Shown here piece by piece: positions 53,265-61,595 of a stretch of 64,000 nt of DNA. The stretch lies in the NCBI RefSeq assembly GCF_003415655.1, contig NZ_QRHC01000004.1, positions 124,001 through 188,000 of the forward strand, in the 5' to 3' direction. Origin of the DNA: Vibrio maerlii (GTDB lineage: Bacteria > Pseudomonadota > Gammaproteobacteria > Enterobacterales > Vibrionaceae). The notes under the pieces are model-generated. The model was not told where the DNA came from, searched no databases, and was given only the letters and a program-made list of their open reading frames with translations. A program made the position numbers and the translations under genes. Position 1 is the first letter of the stretch. Each line of letters begins with the position of its first letter.

Positions 53265-54935
53265 TTAGAGGGTGTAGCTACTTGCTGAAGCTTTTGAAAG
53301 AGGTTTCGAGAACCAATAGCCTTGTAAGAAGTTAGCACCAAGTTCTTCAAAAATGTGGAACATTTCTGCAGTTTCAATGCCTTCAATTACGACATAGACT
53401 CCGCGAGCGTTACACATCTTGATTAGAAATTCGATATATTCACGAGGAGTTTCTTGCTTCTCTGCCTTCCATGCCATGCTCTTATCAATCTTGATTTGAT
53501 TCAATGGCAGTTCGAAGAAGGTATTAAGTGAGCTATGGCCAGCGCCAAAATCATCAAGTGACAGATTAAAACCGAAGCTTGCGAGTTTCTCTAACTGTTT
53601 TTTACCGTGTGGATTGTCGTCCAAAATAACGGTTTCAGTTAACTCTATAACGATTTGGGAAGGGGCAAGTTGCTCGGTATCAGCAATCATCTTTATGTTC
53701 CCAGGGAAGTTGGGGTTAAGAAGCTGTAATACCGATACATTGACGTTAACCTTCACCTCAGATTGGTGGAGGTCATTGTATTGTTTTATGAACTTACACG
53801 CTTCTTCAAAGATGACATATCCCAAATCGATGATTAATCCTTTTTTTTCAGCAACAGGGATGAACTCATCGGGATAAATCTCTCCGTATTGTTCGCTGCG
53901 CCACCGCGCTAATGACTCAAAGCTAGATACAGTATTGGTTTTAGCACAAATAATAGGCTGAAACTTGGCGTGAACCTCACCGGTAGTCAGAGCTTGTTTA
54001 AGCTGCTGTTCAATGTAGAAAAAACGGTCGATGCTTTGCTGCACATTAGCGTTAAATACTTCTAGGTTGTTGTCATTCTTTTCTTTAGCGTACTCACACG
54101 TACGTGACGCGATATGGATGATATCCGTAGCGCTTGTTGTGTCGTTTGAAAACGGGTACACGCCAATGCTCATCTCATTGCCATACATATGGCCTAGCTC
54201 AGCAGAGGATTCGCGATAATAGTTAATCAGTTGGTAACAAATAGCAGCAAGCGATTCGTCAGAATATTCTCCTCGCAAGAGAATCGCGAAGTCGTCGGTG
54301 CGTACACGATAGAAGGTTCCATTATCTTGTGAAAGGGCATCAAAACTGTGTATTACTTGATAAAGAACATCGTCGAGTATGCTCGAGCCGAATTGGTTGA
54401 TATACGATCGAAGATTTTCAATCTGAATATAGATCAACGCGTACTGATTTTGGCTATCTTCTAGAGCGGTATTTATATCAACTTGTAGCTTGTGTCGGTT
54501 GCTTAGGCCTGTTGCTGAGTCGCGATAAGCCGCCTCGTTGATATAGTTCTCCATCTTTTTGGTTTCAGTGATGTTCTTATGGCTACCAACCATGTAGCGA
54601 CCTTTGTCTGAATCGACAATAACACCAGTACCTTCAATCCAAATGTACTCACCAAGTCGGTTACGAATACGGTACTGCTTCACTGCTCGACGCTTATCTA
54701 CATCGATATGATCTTTGACCTCTTGTTTAAAGGTCGCTTGGTCATCTGGGTGAACAAGCGCGATCCAATGATCAAGAGATGTGTTATCCAAGTCCAGATC
54801 AAACATCTTGTAGAACTCGGGATTCTGGAAAGACATTCGGTCTTCAGTATCGAGGTAGAAAAGTCCTTGATTAAATACGTCGAAGATATGATGGAAGTGA
54901 TCATCAAAGATAGCATCGAATTGTTGCTTGTTCAT
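53265..54935 (-). CDS. PAS-GGDEF-EAL protein, probable c-di-GMP phosphodiesterase with inactive GGDEF
   Basis: A 556-residue soluble signalling protein. A PAS domain (about 10-130, ending YMVGSHKNITETKKMENYI) is followed by a GGDEF-fold domain (about 140-290). Its signature is RTDDF in place of GG(D/E)EF, so cyclase activity is unlikely. The EAL domain (about 305-555) has ESL for EAL, keeping the metal-binding Glu, and retains ELTET, DDFGAGHSSL, KIDKSM and EGIET. Phosphodiesterase activity is therefore plausible. The ATG at 54935 starts near the PAS fold. It is a single gene convergent with yejF. Confidence 0.88.
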   Translation of the reverse strand: MNKQQFDAIFDDHFHHIFDVFNQGLFYLDTEDRMSFQNPEFYKMFDLDLDNTSLDHWIALVHPDDQATFKQEVKDHIDVDKRRAVKQYRIRNRLGEYIWIEGTGVIVDSDKGRYMVGSHKNITETKKMENYINEAAYRDSATGLSNRHKLQVDINTALEDSQNQYALIYIQIENLRSYINQFGSSILDDVLYQVIHSFDALSQDNGTFYRVRTDDFAILLRGEYSDESLAAICYQLINYYRESSAELGHMYGNEMSIGVYPFSNDTTSATDIIHIASRTCEYAKEKNDNNLEVFNANVQQSIDRFFYIEQQLKQALTTGEVHAKFQPIICAKTNTVSSFESLARWRSEQYGEIYPDEFIPVAEKKGLIIDLGYVIFEEACKFIKQYNDLHQSEVKVNVNVSVLQLLNPNFPGNIKMIADTEQLAPSQIVIELTETVILDDNPHGKKQLEKLASFGFNLSLDDFGAGHSSLNTFFELPLNQIKIDKSMAWKAEKQETPREYIEFLIKMCNARGVYVVIEGIETAEMFHIFEELGANFLQGYWFSKPLSKASASSYTL

Positions 54936-55363
54936 TAGCTACACTCTCCTTTGTTACCTTGAGAGCGCACTAACGCTGTGCTCATATCGAGTACTAAATC
55001 TAACATTCCAAAATGTAGGTTGATGTCTAACTGCATGACATTCCTATAAAGTAGCTTTCAACAATCATAAGCAAGCAAGTGTAAGGAACTAGCGTTCTAA
55101 GATCCTAATCATACCCCGGTATAAACGCACAACGGTATGTGTATTATGATTCTAATGCCACTTGTTTTAAACATAATAACTTCTTATAAAAGTGGTTATC
55201 TCAATCACATAATGCGTAGCTGAGATGAATAATTATTCGATATCGGTCAGTTTTTGTAAACAACGTTGTCAGTTGCATATTGCAAATTATTTTTCGCTTA
55301 AACATGGCACTGCGGAATCTGAAGACATACAATACCGACATCAAAAATAATTACAGCATTACT
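54936..55363. other. Divergent intergenic region
   Basis: This 428-bp, AT-rich region lies between the GGDEF-EAL gene and the S4 protein gene. I see possible short inverted repeats (for example a CATACC...GGTATG arrangement near 55110-55140) but no assignable operator or small gene. Its right end may be coding if the S4 gene starts earlier (ATG at 55304 or 55280). Confidence 0.4.
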
Positions 55364-55843
55364 ATGAACGAAGAATATGACGATTTCATTGATGAAGGTG
55401 ATGAAATCGAGATTGAAGCCATTGGTATCGAAGTTTCTTCCCATCCAATCGAACTCTATAAGGTCTTTAAGATTGCCAACCTAGTGGGCGGTGGTGGTGA
55501 AGCCAAACACTTTATTTCTGAAGGCTATGTTGCCGTCAATGGTGAACTCGAAACTCGTAAGCGCCGAAAGATGTACGATGGTGACTTCTTCGAATTTAAT
55601 CAAGAGTACTATGTTGTCGTTTGTGACCAGCCTGTTAGCGAGCCTGAGGCATCGAAGCCTAAGAAAGAAAAAGAGGCAGCATCAAAGAAAACTGCGAAAC
55701 AAACAACAAATAACAAGAAAGCAGCGAAAAACCCTTCGAACAAGAGCAAATCTAAGAAGGGCAAAGCATTTAAGCAAGAAGCGAAGAAGTCATCACCAGA
55801 ACGTGATGCGAAAAGCGGCCGCCAATCGATCGATTTTTTCTAA
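55364..55843 (+). CDS. S4-domain RNA-binding protein with Lys-rich tail
   Basis: A predicted 159-residue protein. The acidic N-terminus is MNEEYDDFIDEGDEIEIEAIG. An S4/YbcJ-type RNA-binding domain spans about 25-85 (VFKIANLVGGGGEAKHFISEGYVAVNGELETRKRRKMYDGD). A Lys/Ala-rich basic tail of about 65 residues ends in QSIDFF. The domain resembles YbcJ/YaaA-type S4 proteins, which bind structured RNA. The start is uncertain: the ATG at 55364 fits the acidic N-terminus, but earlier in-frame ATGs at 55304 and 55280 exist and none has a clear ribosome site. Confidence 0.75.
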   Translation: MNEEYDDFIDEGDEIEIEAIGIEVSSHPIELYKVFKIANLVGGGGEAKHFISEGYVAVNGELETRKRRKMYDGDFFEFNQEYYVVVCDQPVSEPEASKPKKEKEAASKKTAKQTTNNKKAAKNPSNKSKSKKGKAFKQEAKKSSPERDAKSGRQSIDFF

Positions 55844-55913
55844 CATCTCTCAATAAATGTAAATAAAGTGTGCTAAATTTGTAAGGTACAACAATACCTT
55901 ATAAGGATATACG

Positions 55914-57542
55914 ATGAAGCGAATTTGGCACGCTCTGTTTACCTTGCTGTTGCTATTCACTGCAACAGCCCACTCCCAAACTGATGTCGACAAACTGTTG
56001 GCAACCCAAAACAAACTCACTGAAAACTTCACCACATTAGAATCGAAAGAGGGCATTGAAAAGCTCTTCGCAGAAGATGTGCTACGTCGTAAAAATGATG
56101 CGCTACGTATCGAAATCTCTGCGGCAATTGCTGGTGGAGGAGACTCAGAGAAGCTGAACCAAGTTCTTATTCAGCAAACTGAGCTGCTTAGTAATCTATT
56201 AAAAATGGGTGGCGAAGATGCATCAAAAATTGCCAAAGCATCTCGTGAGGCAAGTGGTGATGAACAGAAAGAACTCGAGATAAAGGTTCTTGATCGACTG
56301 CGCAATATGGACGTGTACTACCAAGAGCTCGCAGAAACGATTCAATGGTCCGAATCTCGTTCTTTAGATGTTTCAATCATCAAGCAAGAGTTTACATCAG
56401 CACTAGAAACACGCTCTGAGCAACTATTGAATGTGTATCTATTTACTGATACACAAATACAGAATGCTTCAAGCCGCCTCAAGAACATCAGTGAAGAAGA
56501 TAAAGCGGCAGTGATGGCGACGATAACACGCCTCGCTGAACAATCTGCTGTGATGTTGGCGAGCTTAGAAACAACGGTAAACATCATGGAAACATTCTCC
56601 CTTGATGTGACCGACTACAAACAGCTTCTGTTGACCTCTACTGGTGACATTAATGCCGATGTTTTGGATTATGAGGTTGCATTGGGGTTGCTTGATGAGT
56701 GGATGACGGTCTTCTATGACTGGGCGTTTGAGAACACTCCGTCAATTATCGTTAAACTCATCGTATTTGTGGTCATTATTTATATCACTAGAGTATTGGC
56801 TCGCTTGGTGTCTAAAGCTGTGAGAAAGAGCGTGTCTCACTCAAAAATGGATTTTAGCGTCTTGATGCAAGACTTCTTTGTTTCCATGGCTTCAAAAGCG
56901 GTGTTCTTTATTGGTCTACTGATTGCACTATCACAAATTGGCATTAACCTAGGCCCTCTGCTCACGGGTTTCGGTGTAGCCGGTGTGGTAATTGGCTTCG
57001 CATTGAAAGATACCTTATCTAACTTCGCATCAGGTGTGATGATCCTTATCTATCGTCCGTTCGATGTTGAGGATTTGGTGTCTGTATCTGGTATCACTGG
57101 TAAAGTGCGAAATATGAATCTGGTGTCGACGACTATTAAAACCTTTGATAACCAGCGTCTTATCATTCCAAACAACAAGATCTGGGGTGATGTGATCAAT
57201 AACGTGACAGCAGAGAGTGTTCGCCGTGTCGATATGGTGTTTGGCATTAGCTACAGCGATGATATCGATAAAGCAAAAGCGATTCTTAACTCAATTCTCG
57301 ATGAACACCCATCAGTGCTTAAGCGTCCTGAGACTACGGTGAAGTTGCACACACTGAACTCATCATCAGTAGACTTTGTTGTGCGACCTTGGGTTAAGAC
57401 CGACGATTACTGGGATGTTTATTGGGATGTGAATGAAACAGTGAAGAAACGCTTTGATGAAGAGGGCGTATCAATCCCATTCCCTCAACGCGATGTACAC
57501 ATATACAATCACAATGAGAACGCAGTAGAAGATAAATCTTAG
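55914..57542 (+). CDS. MscS-family mechanosensitive channel with periplasmic N-terminal domain
   Basis: A 542-residue channel. A signal peptide (about 1-20) is followed by a 240-residue helical periplasmic region. TM helices come next (about 275-300, 315-345). The MscS pore helix and beta domain follow: GPLLTGFGVAGVVIGFALKDTLSNFASG, then IYRPFDVEDLVSVSGITGKV and the NN(K)I-like PNNKIWGDVINN. The length and long N-terminus fit the larger MscS relatives (YbdG/YnaI/MscK-like range). The ATG follows AAGGAT. It probably releases solutes on hypo-osmotic shock. It is followed by a terminator. Confidence 0.87.
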   Translation: MKRIWHALFTLLLLFTATAHSQTDVDKLLATQNKLTENFTTLESKEGIEKLFAEDVLRRKNDALRIEISAAIAGGGDSEKLNQVLIQQTELLSNLLKMGGEDASKIAKASREASGDEQKELEIKVLDRLRNMDVYYQELAETIQWSESRSLDVSIIKQEFTSALETRSEQLLNVYLFTDTQIQNASSRLKNISEEDKAAVMATITRLAEQSAVMLASLETTVNIMETFSLDVTDYKQLLLTSTGDINADVLDYEVALGLLDEWMTVFYDWAFENTPSIIVKLIVFVVIIYITRVLARLVSKAVRKSVSHSKMDFSVLMQDFFVSMASKAVFFIGLLIALSQIGINLGPLLTGFGVAGVVIGFALKDTLSNFASGVMILIYRPFDVEDLVSVSGITGKVRNMNLVSTTIKTFDNQRLIIPNNKIWGDVINNVTAESVRRVDMVFGISYSDDIDKAKAILNSILDEHPSVLKRPETTVKLHTLNSSSVDFVVRPWVKTDDYWDVYWDVNETVKKRFDEEGVSIPFPQRDVHIYNHNENAVEDKS

Positions 57543-57565
57543 TTCTATAAAGATTTCAAGAAGAC

Positions 57566-57597
57566 AAAGCCTACAAATTTATTTTGTGGGCTTTTTT
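57566..57597 (+). terminator. Intrinsic terminator after the MscS gene
   Basis: A 12-bp stem (57566-57577 with 57583-57594, one G-T pair) has a short loop and a T-run. Confidence 0.85.
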
Positions 57598-57702
57598 ATT
57601 AGTTACTTACGCAATGAGAGAAAAATTAATCACTTTAATAACAGTGATTTACAAAGATATTAGGGTAGGAGAGGTACGTAATGTTTGGCTTGGTTTAGCT
57701 TT

Positions 57703-57718
57703 AAGCAAACGTTTAAAT
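57703..57718. promoter_or_regulatory. Candidate PurR box upstream of guaC
   Basis: AAGCAAACGTTTAAAT matches 12 of 16 positions of the enterobacterial PurR consensus ACGCAAACGTTTGCGT, including the central GCAAACGTTT. Control of a purine gene makes sense; binding is inferred. Confidence 0.5.
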
Positions 57719-57731
57719 TGTGAATTTATGC

Positions 57732-57759
57732 TTGCGAAAACCAAATCACTGCCTATAAT
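57732..57759 (+). promoter_or_regulatory. Predicted sigma-70 promoter of guaC
   Basis: TTGCGA and a perfect TATAAT (57754-57759) are 16 bp apart. The predicted start is near 57766, almost at the first base of a strong hairpin. Confidence 0.6.
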
Positions 57760-57763
57760 GCTG

Positions 57764-57798
57764 AAAACCGGAGCGTCTGCCAACGCTCCGGTTTTTTT
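57764..57798 (+). terminator. Terminator-like hairpin at the 5' end of the guaC leader
   Basis: A 13-bp stem (57764-57776 with 57783-57795) with loop CTGCCA and seven T. Its 16-base core AGCGTCTGCCAACGCT is repeated exactly at 57817-57832, where it forms a second hairpin without the outer stem. It may be an attenuator, or the end of a very short RNA. Confidence 0.65.
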
Positions 57799-57878
57799 GT
57801 GTCCGAAACTCAGTAAAGCGTCTGCCAACGCTTACCGAAAACGCACGACACGTAATATTGATTACAGGACAAATTATC

Positions 57879-58922
57879 ATGCGTATCGAACAAGAACTTA
57901 AGTTAGGTTTTAAAGATGTACTATTCCGCCCAAAGCGTTCTACTCTTAAAAGCCGTTCTCAAGTTGAATTAACCCGCGAGTTTACATTCAAGCACAGCGG
58001 CCGTCAATGGTCTGGTGTACCTGTAATTGCCGCGAATATGGATTCGGTTGCAAGCTTCGAAATGGCAGCGGCTCTAGCAGAGCATGACGTAATGACTGCA
58101 GTACATAAGCACTACACAGTAGAGCAGTGGGCAGATTTCGTTAAAGGTGCTGACAAAAAGACACTAAACAATGTATTCGTTTCTACTGGTACGTCTGAAG
58201 CTGAGTTTGAGAAAACTAAGCAGATCATGGCGCTATCAGAAGAACTGATCTTCATCTGTATCGATATCGCAAATGGCTATTCTGAGCACCTTGTTGAGTA
58301 CGTACAAAAAGTACGTGCTGAATTCCCTAATAAGGTTATCTCTGCAGGTAACGTAGTTACTGGCGATATGGTTGAAGAGCTAATCCTTGCTGGTGCAGAT
58401 ATCGTTAAAGTTGGTATCGGCCCAGGTTCAGTATGTACAACACGTGTTAAAACTGGTGTTGGTTACCCGCAACTTTCTGCAATCATCGAGTGTGGTGATG
58501 CTGCACACGGTCTTGGCGGCATGATCATCGGTGACGGTGGTTGTTCTTGTGCGGGCGACGTTTCGAAAGCGTTCGGTGGCGGTGCTGATTTCGTAATGCT
58601 TGGCGGTATGCTAGCAGGTCACGAAGAGTCAGGCGGTGAAGTGGTTGAGCAAGACGGCAAACAATTCATGAAGTTCTACGGCATGTCTTCTCAGTCGGCT
58701 ATGGACAAGCACTCAGGTGGTGTGGCTAAGTACCGCGCAGCTGAAGGTAAAACTGTACTTCTTCCATACCGTGGCTCTGTTCACGGCACTATCTCTGACA
58801 TCCTTGGTGGTGTGCGTTCAACGTGTACATACGTAGGTGCAGCAAAGCTTAAAGAGCTAACTAAGCGTACTACTTTCATCCGTGTACAAGAGCAAGAGAA
58901 TAACGTATTCGGTAAAGAATAA
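57879..58922 (+). CDS. guaC: GMP reductase
   Basis: A predicted 347-residue NADPH-dependent GMP reductase, converting GMP to IMP and ammonia in purine salvage. IMPDH/GMPR barrel segments include [26 protein letters not shown] and [10 protein letters not shown]. The catalytic-Cys loop [15 protein letters not shown] is near 180-195, followed by [26 protein letters not shown]. The ATG at 57879 has AGGA about nine bases upstream and matches the family N-terminus ([10 protein letters not shown]); an ATG seven codons earlier is not needed. It is monocistronic, with an unusual leader and a strong terminator. Confidence 0.96.
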   Translation: MRIEQELKLGFKDVLFRPKRSTLKSRSQVELTREFTFKHSGRQWSGVPVIAANMDSVASFEMAAALAEHDVMTAVHKHYTVEQWADFVKGADKKTLNNVFVSTGTSEAEFEKTKQIMALSEELIFICIDIANGYSEHLVEYVQKVRAEFPNKVISAGNVVTGDMVEELILAGADIVKVGIGPGSVCTTRVKTGVGYPQLSAIIECGDAAHGLGGMIIGDGGCSCAGDVSKAFGGGADFVMLGGMLAGHEESGGEVVEQDGKQFMKFYGMSSQSAMDKHSGGVAKYRAAEGKTVLLPYRGSVHGTISDILGGVRSTCTYVGAAKLKELTKRTTFIRVQEQENNVFGKE

Positions 58923-58991
58923 TCTGATTATTATCCGGAAATTGTTGAAACAACCATAAATTGGTTGATTCTACAGAAAATGATTTCTGTT

Positions 58992-59020
58992 AAGAGCCGC
59001 TTTTTAGCGGCTCTTTTTTT
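58992..59020 (+). terminator. Intrinsic terminator of guaC
   Basis: A 9-bp stem AAGAGCCGC/GCGGCTCTT (58992-59000 with 59007-59015) is followed by a T-run. Confidence 0.9.
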
Positions 59021-59176
59021 GCCTGAAAATAATCAAGTGGCGACAGAGTGGCGACGAACTATAGATTATTGATTGGGTTGCGCATGATTTTATCCCAGTA
59101 TTAAAAGGTAGGTTTGTCGCAGGAATTTCTAATCAAGGTAGGAATTCCTGATACTCATTTTTCTATGGGCCTAGAG

Positions 59177-59854
59177 CTAGGCTGCATTTAATGAAATAGC
59201 CTTTAAGATCGGTTCCATAAAACGTTCACTTGCTAGGTATCCACCAAGACCATCAAACACAAATTGAAATGCAATACAGATAAGAATAAAGCCCATGATT
59301 CGAGTAAGAGCATCCAAGCCCGTTACACCCAGTGCCTTGGAAATAAAAGGGGCTCCTTTCATCGCTATCCACGCCACAAATACTACCAACAAAATTCCTG
59401 TTGAGATTGCGAAGTAACCCGGTAAATCATCTGAGCCAGCTGCCATACTAATAACAACAGATATTGAACCAGGCCCACTTAAAGAGGGCATGGCTAACGG
59501 CGTAAAGGCTATATCAGCTTTACTCTTTGATTCTTTTTTTGCCTCAGCGCTAATTTCCTGACTGTTGTCTTTTGGTGACAACATGCTGAAGCCAACGCGC
59601 ATAATGATGATGCCGCCCGCGACACGAATTGCAGGGATTGAAATACCGAAGAATTCTATGATGACCGCACCAGACCAAAGAAAAACTAATAGTATGCCCG
59701 CCATAAAGAAACAAGCTTTCAAGGCTTGTTGATTGGACCATTCTCTGGTGTGCCCACGTGTTAATGATAAGTACAAAGGAACCGTACTAAATGGATTGGA
59801 TATGGGGAGTAGTGCAAAGAAGGTGAGCACTACTATTTCAAAAAAATTTAACAT
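59177..59854 (-). CDS. MarC-family integral membrane protein
   Basis: A 225-residue protein with six predicted TM helices. It has the MarC/UPF0056 signatures LLPISNPFSTVPLYLSLT near the N-terminus and FTPLAMPSLSGPGSISVVI in the middle. The family was first linked to multiple antibiotic resistance, but its role is unclear; it could be an amino-acid or small-metabolite exporter. No partner genes are near. An inverted repeat CAGGAATT/AATTCCTG lies downstream (59120-59150), without a convincing T-run. Confidence 0.85.
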   Translation of the reverse strand: MLNFFEIVVLTFFALLPISNPFSTVPLYLSLTRGHTREWSNQQALKACFFMAGILLVFLWSGAVIIEFFGISIPAIRVAGGIIIMRVGFSMLSPKDNSQEISAEAKKESKSKADIAFTPLAMPSLSGPGSISVVISMAAGSDDLPGYFAISTGILLVVFVAWIAMKGAPFISKALGVTGLDALTRIMGFILICIAFQFVFDGLGGYLASERFMEPILKAISLNAA

Positions 59855-60335
59855 GGTTTATCTCTACTCCAGTTAGTTATATAAGCAGCATTGGCTGTCT
59901 TGTAATGCACAGATCTGACATCACACGCTGCTGTACTCTATGAGACAGCTTGTCCTCGGTCCGAATAAGTAAAGATGCATTACAGAGAGTCTAGTTATGG
60001 CGTAAGCAAGCAAAAAATAAGAGCCATCTAGACCTTAATTACGTCTTCCTCATAACGTTGCAAGGCTAGCTGCTTAACCTGATGACTAAGAAGAAAAAGA
60101 AAGCTAAGTAACTTATAAATATCATGCAGGCAGGTAAATATTTCATGCTCAATCCTCACGTTGGTGAGAGGATTATGAACAGGGCCGTTAAGTAGGAAAA
60201 GGAATTAGAGAAATTCATAATTGAATGATTAATGGGCAAATTTGAATTGCTGTAATTCATCGTCAATTCAATATTTTGAACGAATAATAGTTGTACTTAA
60301 CCAACAACGGTTTACATGCTCAAATTGGATTTAAA
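59855..60335. other. Intergenic region, about 480 bp
   Basis: I see no convincing gene in this gap between divergent units. It holds an inverted repeat AATCCTC/GAGGATT at 60151-60174 and AT-rich stretches that could contain promoters for marC and the hydrolase. A small RNA is possible but unsupported. Confidence 0.45.
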
Positions 60336-61379
60336 ATGAAAAAGAAACTATTAAACACACTCATCCCTACCTTATCTATTGGCTTATCAATTAGCACAGC
60401 ATTTGCATCTATCACTATAGATGAGCGAACGATTCCAACTCCGGCAGGGGTTTCATCAGAGTTCGCTCAAATTATAGAGAACAGAACGATTCCAGCGCCA
60501 TTGCCAGTGCCAGCTAACACCGAAGAATGGTTAACGCTGCAAACCCAGTTTGATGCGCCAGGAATCGAAGTTACGCATAAAGCGCTAGAGCGTTCGGGTG
60601 TGACTTATGAAACTAAACAAATTGCAGGAGTTGATACATTCTTGGTCACCCCAAAGAACATAGCACCAGAGTACAAAGGTAAATGGTTAGTTCACATTCA
60701 TGGTGGGGCATTCGTTTTTGGTGGTGGTGAGGTTGCTTTACGTGAAGCGATTTGGGTCGCAGATGGGTTAGGGGCACAAGTGATTTCCATTGACTACCGC
60801 CAACCACCTTTACATCCATTCCCTGCTGCAGTTGATGATGCAGTCTCCGTTTGGAAGGAACTGATCAAAACTCAGTCTCCGGATGCAACAGCTATCTTTG
60901 GTACATCGGCTGGCGGCAACTTGACCCTTGCGACCACGCTTAAACTCCAAGAGTTAGGGCTTCCAATGCCAGGTGCTTTGTTTGCAGGAACGCCTGCTGT
61001 CGATTTGAAAGAGACATCGGATTCTTGGTTAACGCTCCAAGGTCTTGACCCACTTATCCAGAGAGAAGGTACCATTCAAGGTACATTTGACCTTTATGCT
61101 GGTGGTGAGCCTTTAGATAACCCGCTTATTTCGCCGATTTATGCCGAGATTGAAGAGTTTCCACCAACGATATTCATCTCGGGTACTCGTGACCTGTTAC
61201 TCAGCGACACGGTTCGTATGCATCGTCACCTGCGTGGTGCGAATGTAGATACCGATCTTCATATCTATGACGGCCAATCTCATGGCGATTATATGAATAG
61301 TCTTTTATTTGATATGCCCGAGTCAGATGATGCACTTAATGAACTAAGGAACTTCTTTAATAAGTACATTAATTATTAA
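60336..61379 (+). CDS. Exported alpha/beta hydrolase, HSL/esterase type
   Basis: A predicted 347-residue secreted or periplasmic esterase. The signal peptide runs MKKKLLNTLIPTLS...AFA (cleavage about residue 24). The HSL-type oxyanion motif HGGAF is near 120, and the nucleophile is the Ser of GTSAGG. The acid residue is in GTRDLLLSD and the catalytic His in DGQSHGDY, so the triad is complete. It is a carboxylester hydrolase for short acyl esters; the substrate is unknown. The ATG at 60336 is chosen at the signal peptide. An ATG 15 codons upstream would place polar residues before it. Confidence 0.85.
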   Translation: MKKKLLNTLIPTLSIGLSISTAFASITIDERTIPTPAGVSSEFAQIIENRTIPAPLPVPANTEEWLTLQTQFDAPGIEVTHKALERSGVTYETKQIAGVDTFLVTPKNIAPEYKGKWLVHIHGGAFVFGGGEVALREAIWVADGLGAQVISIDYRQPPLHPFPAAVDDAVSVWKELIKTQSPDATAIFGTSAGGNLTLATTLKLQELGLPMPGALFAGTPAVDLKETSDSWLTLQGLDPLIQREGTIQGTFDLYAGGEPLDNPLISPIYAEIEEFPPTIFISGTRDLLLSDTVRMHRHLRGANVDTDLHIYDGQSHGDYMNSLLFDMPESDDALNELRNFFNKYINY

Positions 61380-61442
61380 TTAAAGGGATCTCAACCAGGA
61401 AACTATTCACAGGGAGGTGGCTTCTTACTATAGGGGGCTATG

Positions 61443-61595
61443 ATGACAAAGGTATTCGCTTCTATATTCAGGTGCGTCGCTACGTTATTGCGAGCGAGCT
61501 ACCATTATTCTCAATATCAATCCATATCTGATCATTCATATTCAATAGCTCCAATGCTGGAGATACCCGAACAGACTAGCAGGAGAAAAAGGTGA
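61443..61595 (+). CDS. Small ORF (50 codons) translationally coupled to the downstream MscS gene
   Basis: An unrecognised 50-residue polar peptide. It starts MTKVFASIFRCVATLLRAS, so it has a short amphipathic or hydrophobic N-terminus, then a Ser/Tyr/His-rich middle and a basic end (TSRRKR). AGGGGG lies five bases before the ATG at 61443 (another ATG is adjacent at 61440). Its TGA overlaps the GTG start of the MscS gene as GTGA. This layout fits a leader peptide that couples translation, or a small membrane-associated partner. I know no family for it. Confidence 0.5.
   Translation: MTKVFASIFRCVATLLRASYHYSQYQSISDHSYSIAPMLEIPEQTSRRKR

Noticed and set aside
55110..55140. Operator for the GGDEF-EAL or S4 gene
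   Set aside because: The CATACC/GGTATG-type symmetry is short and not repeated elsewhere; it is too weak to assign.
57584..57901. ORF of 105 codons on the + strand before guaC
   Set aside because: It spans the mscS terminator, a predicted promoter and the guaC leader hairpins, and overlaps the guaC start. It has no ribosome site and an odd composition.
59120..59150. Terminator for marC
   Set aside because: There is an inverted repeat, but with a 15-nt loop and no T-run on the marC strand.
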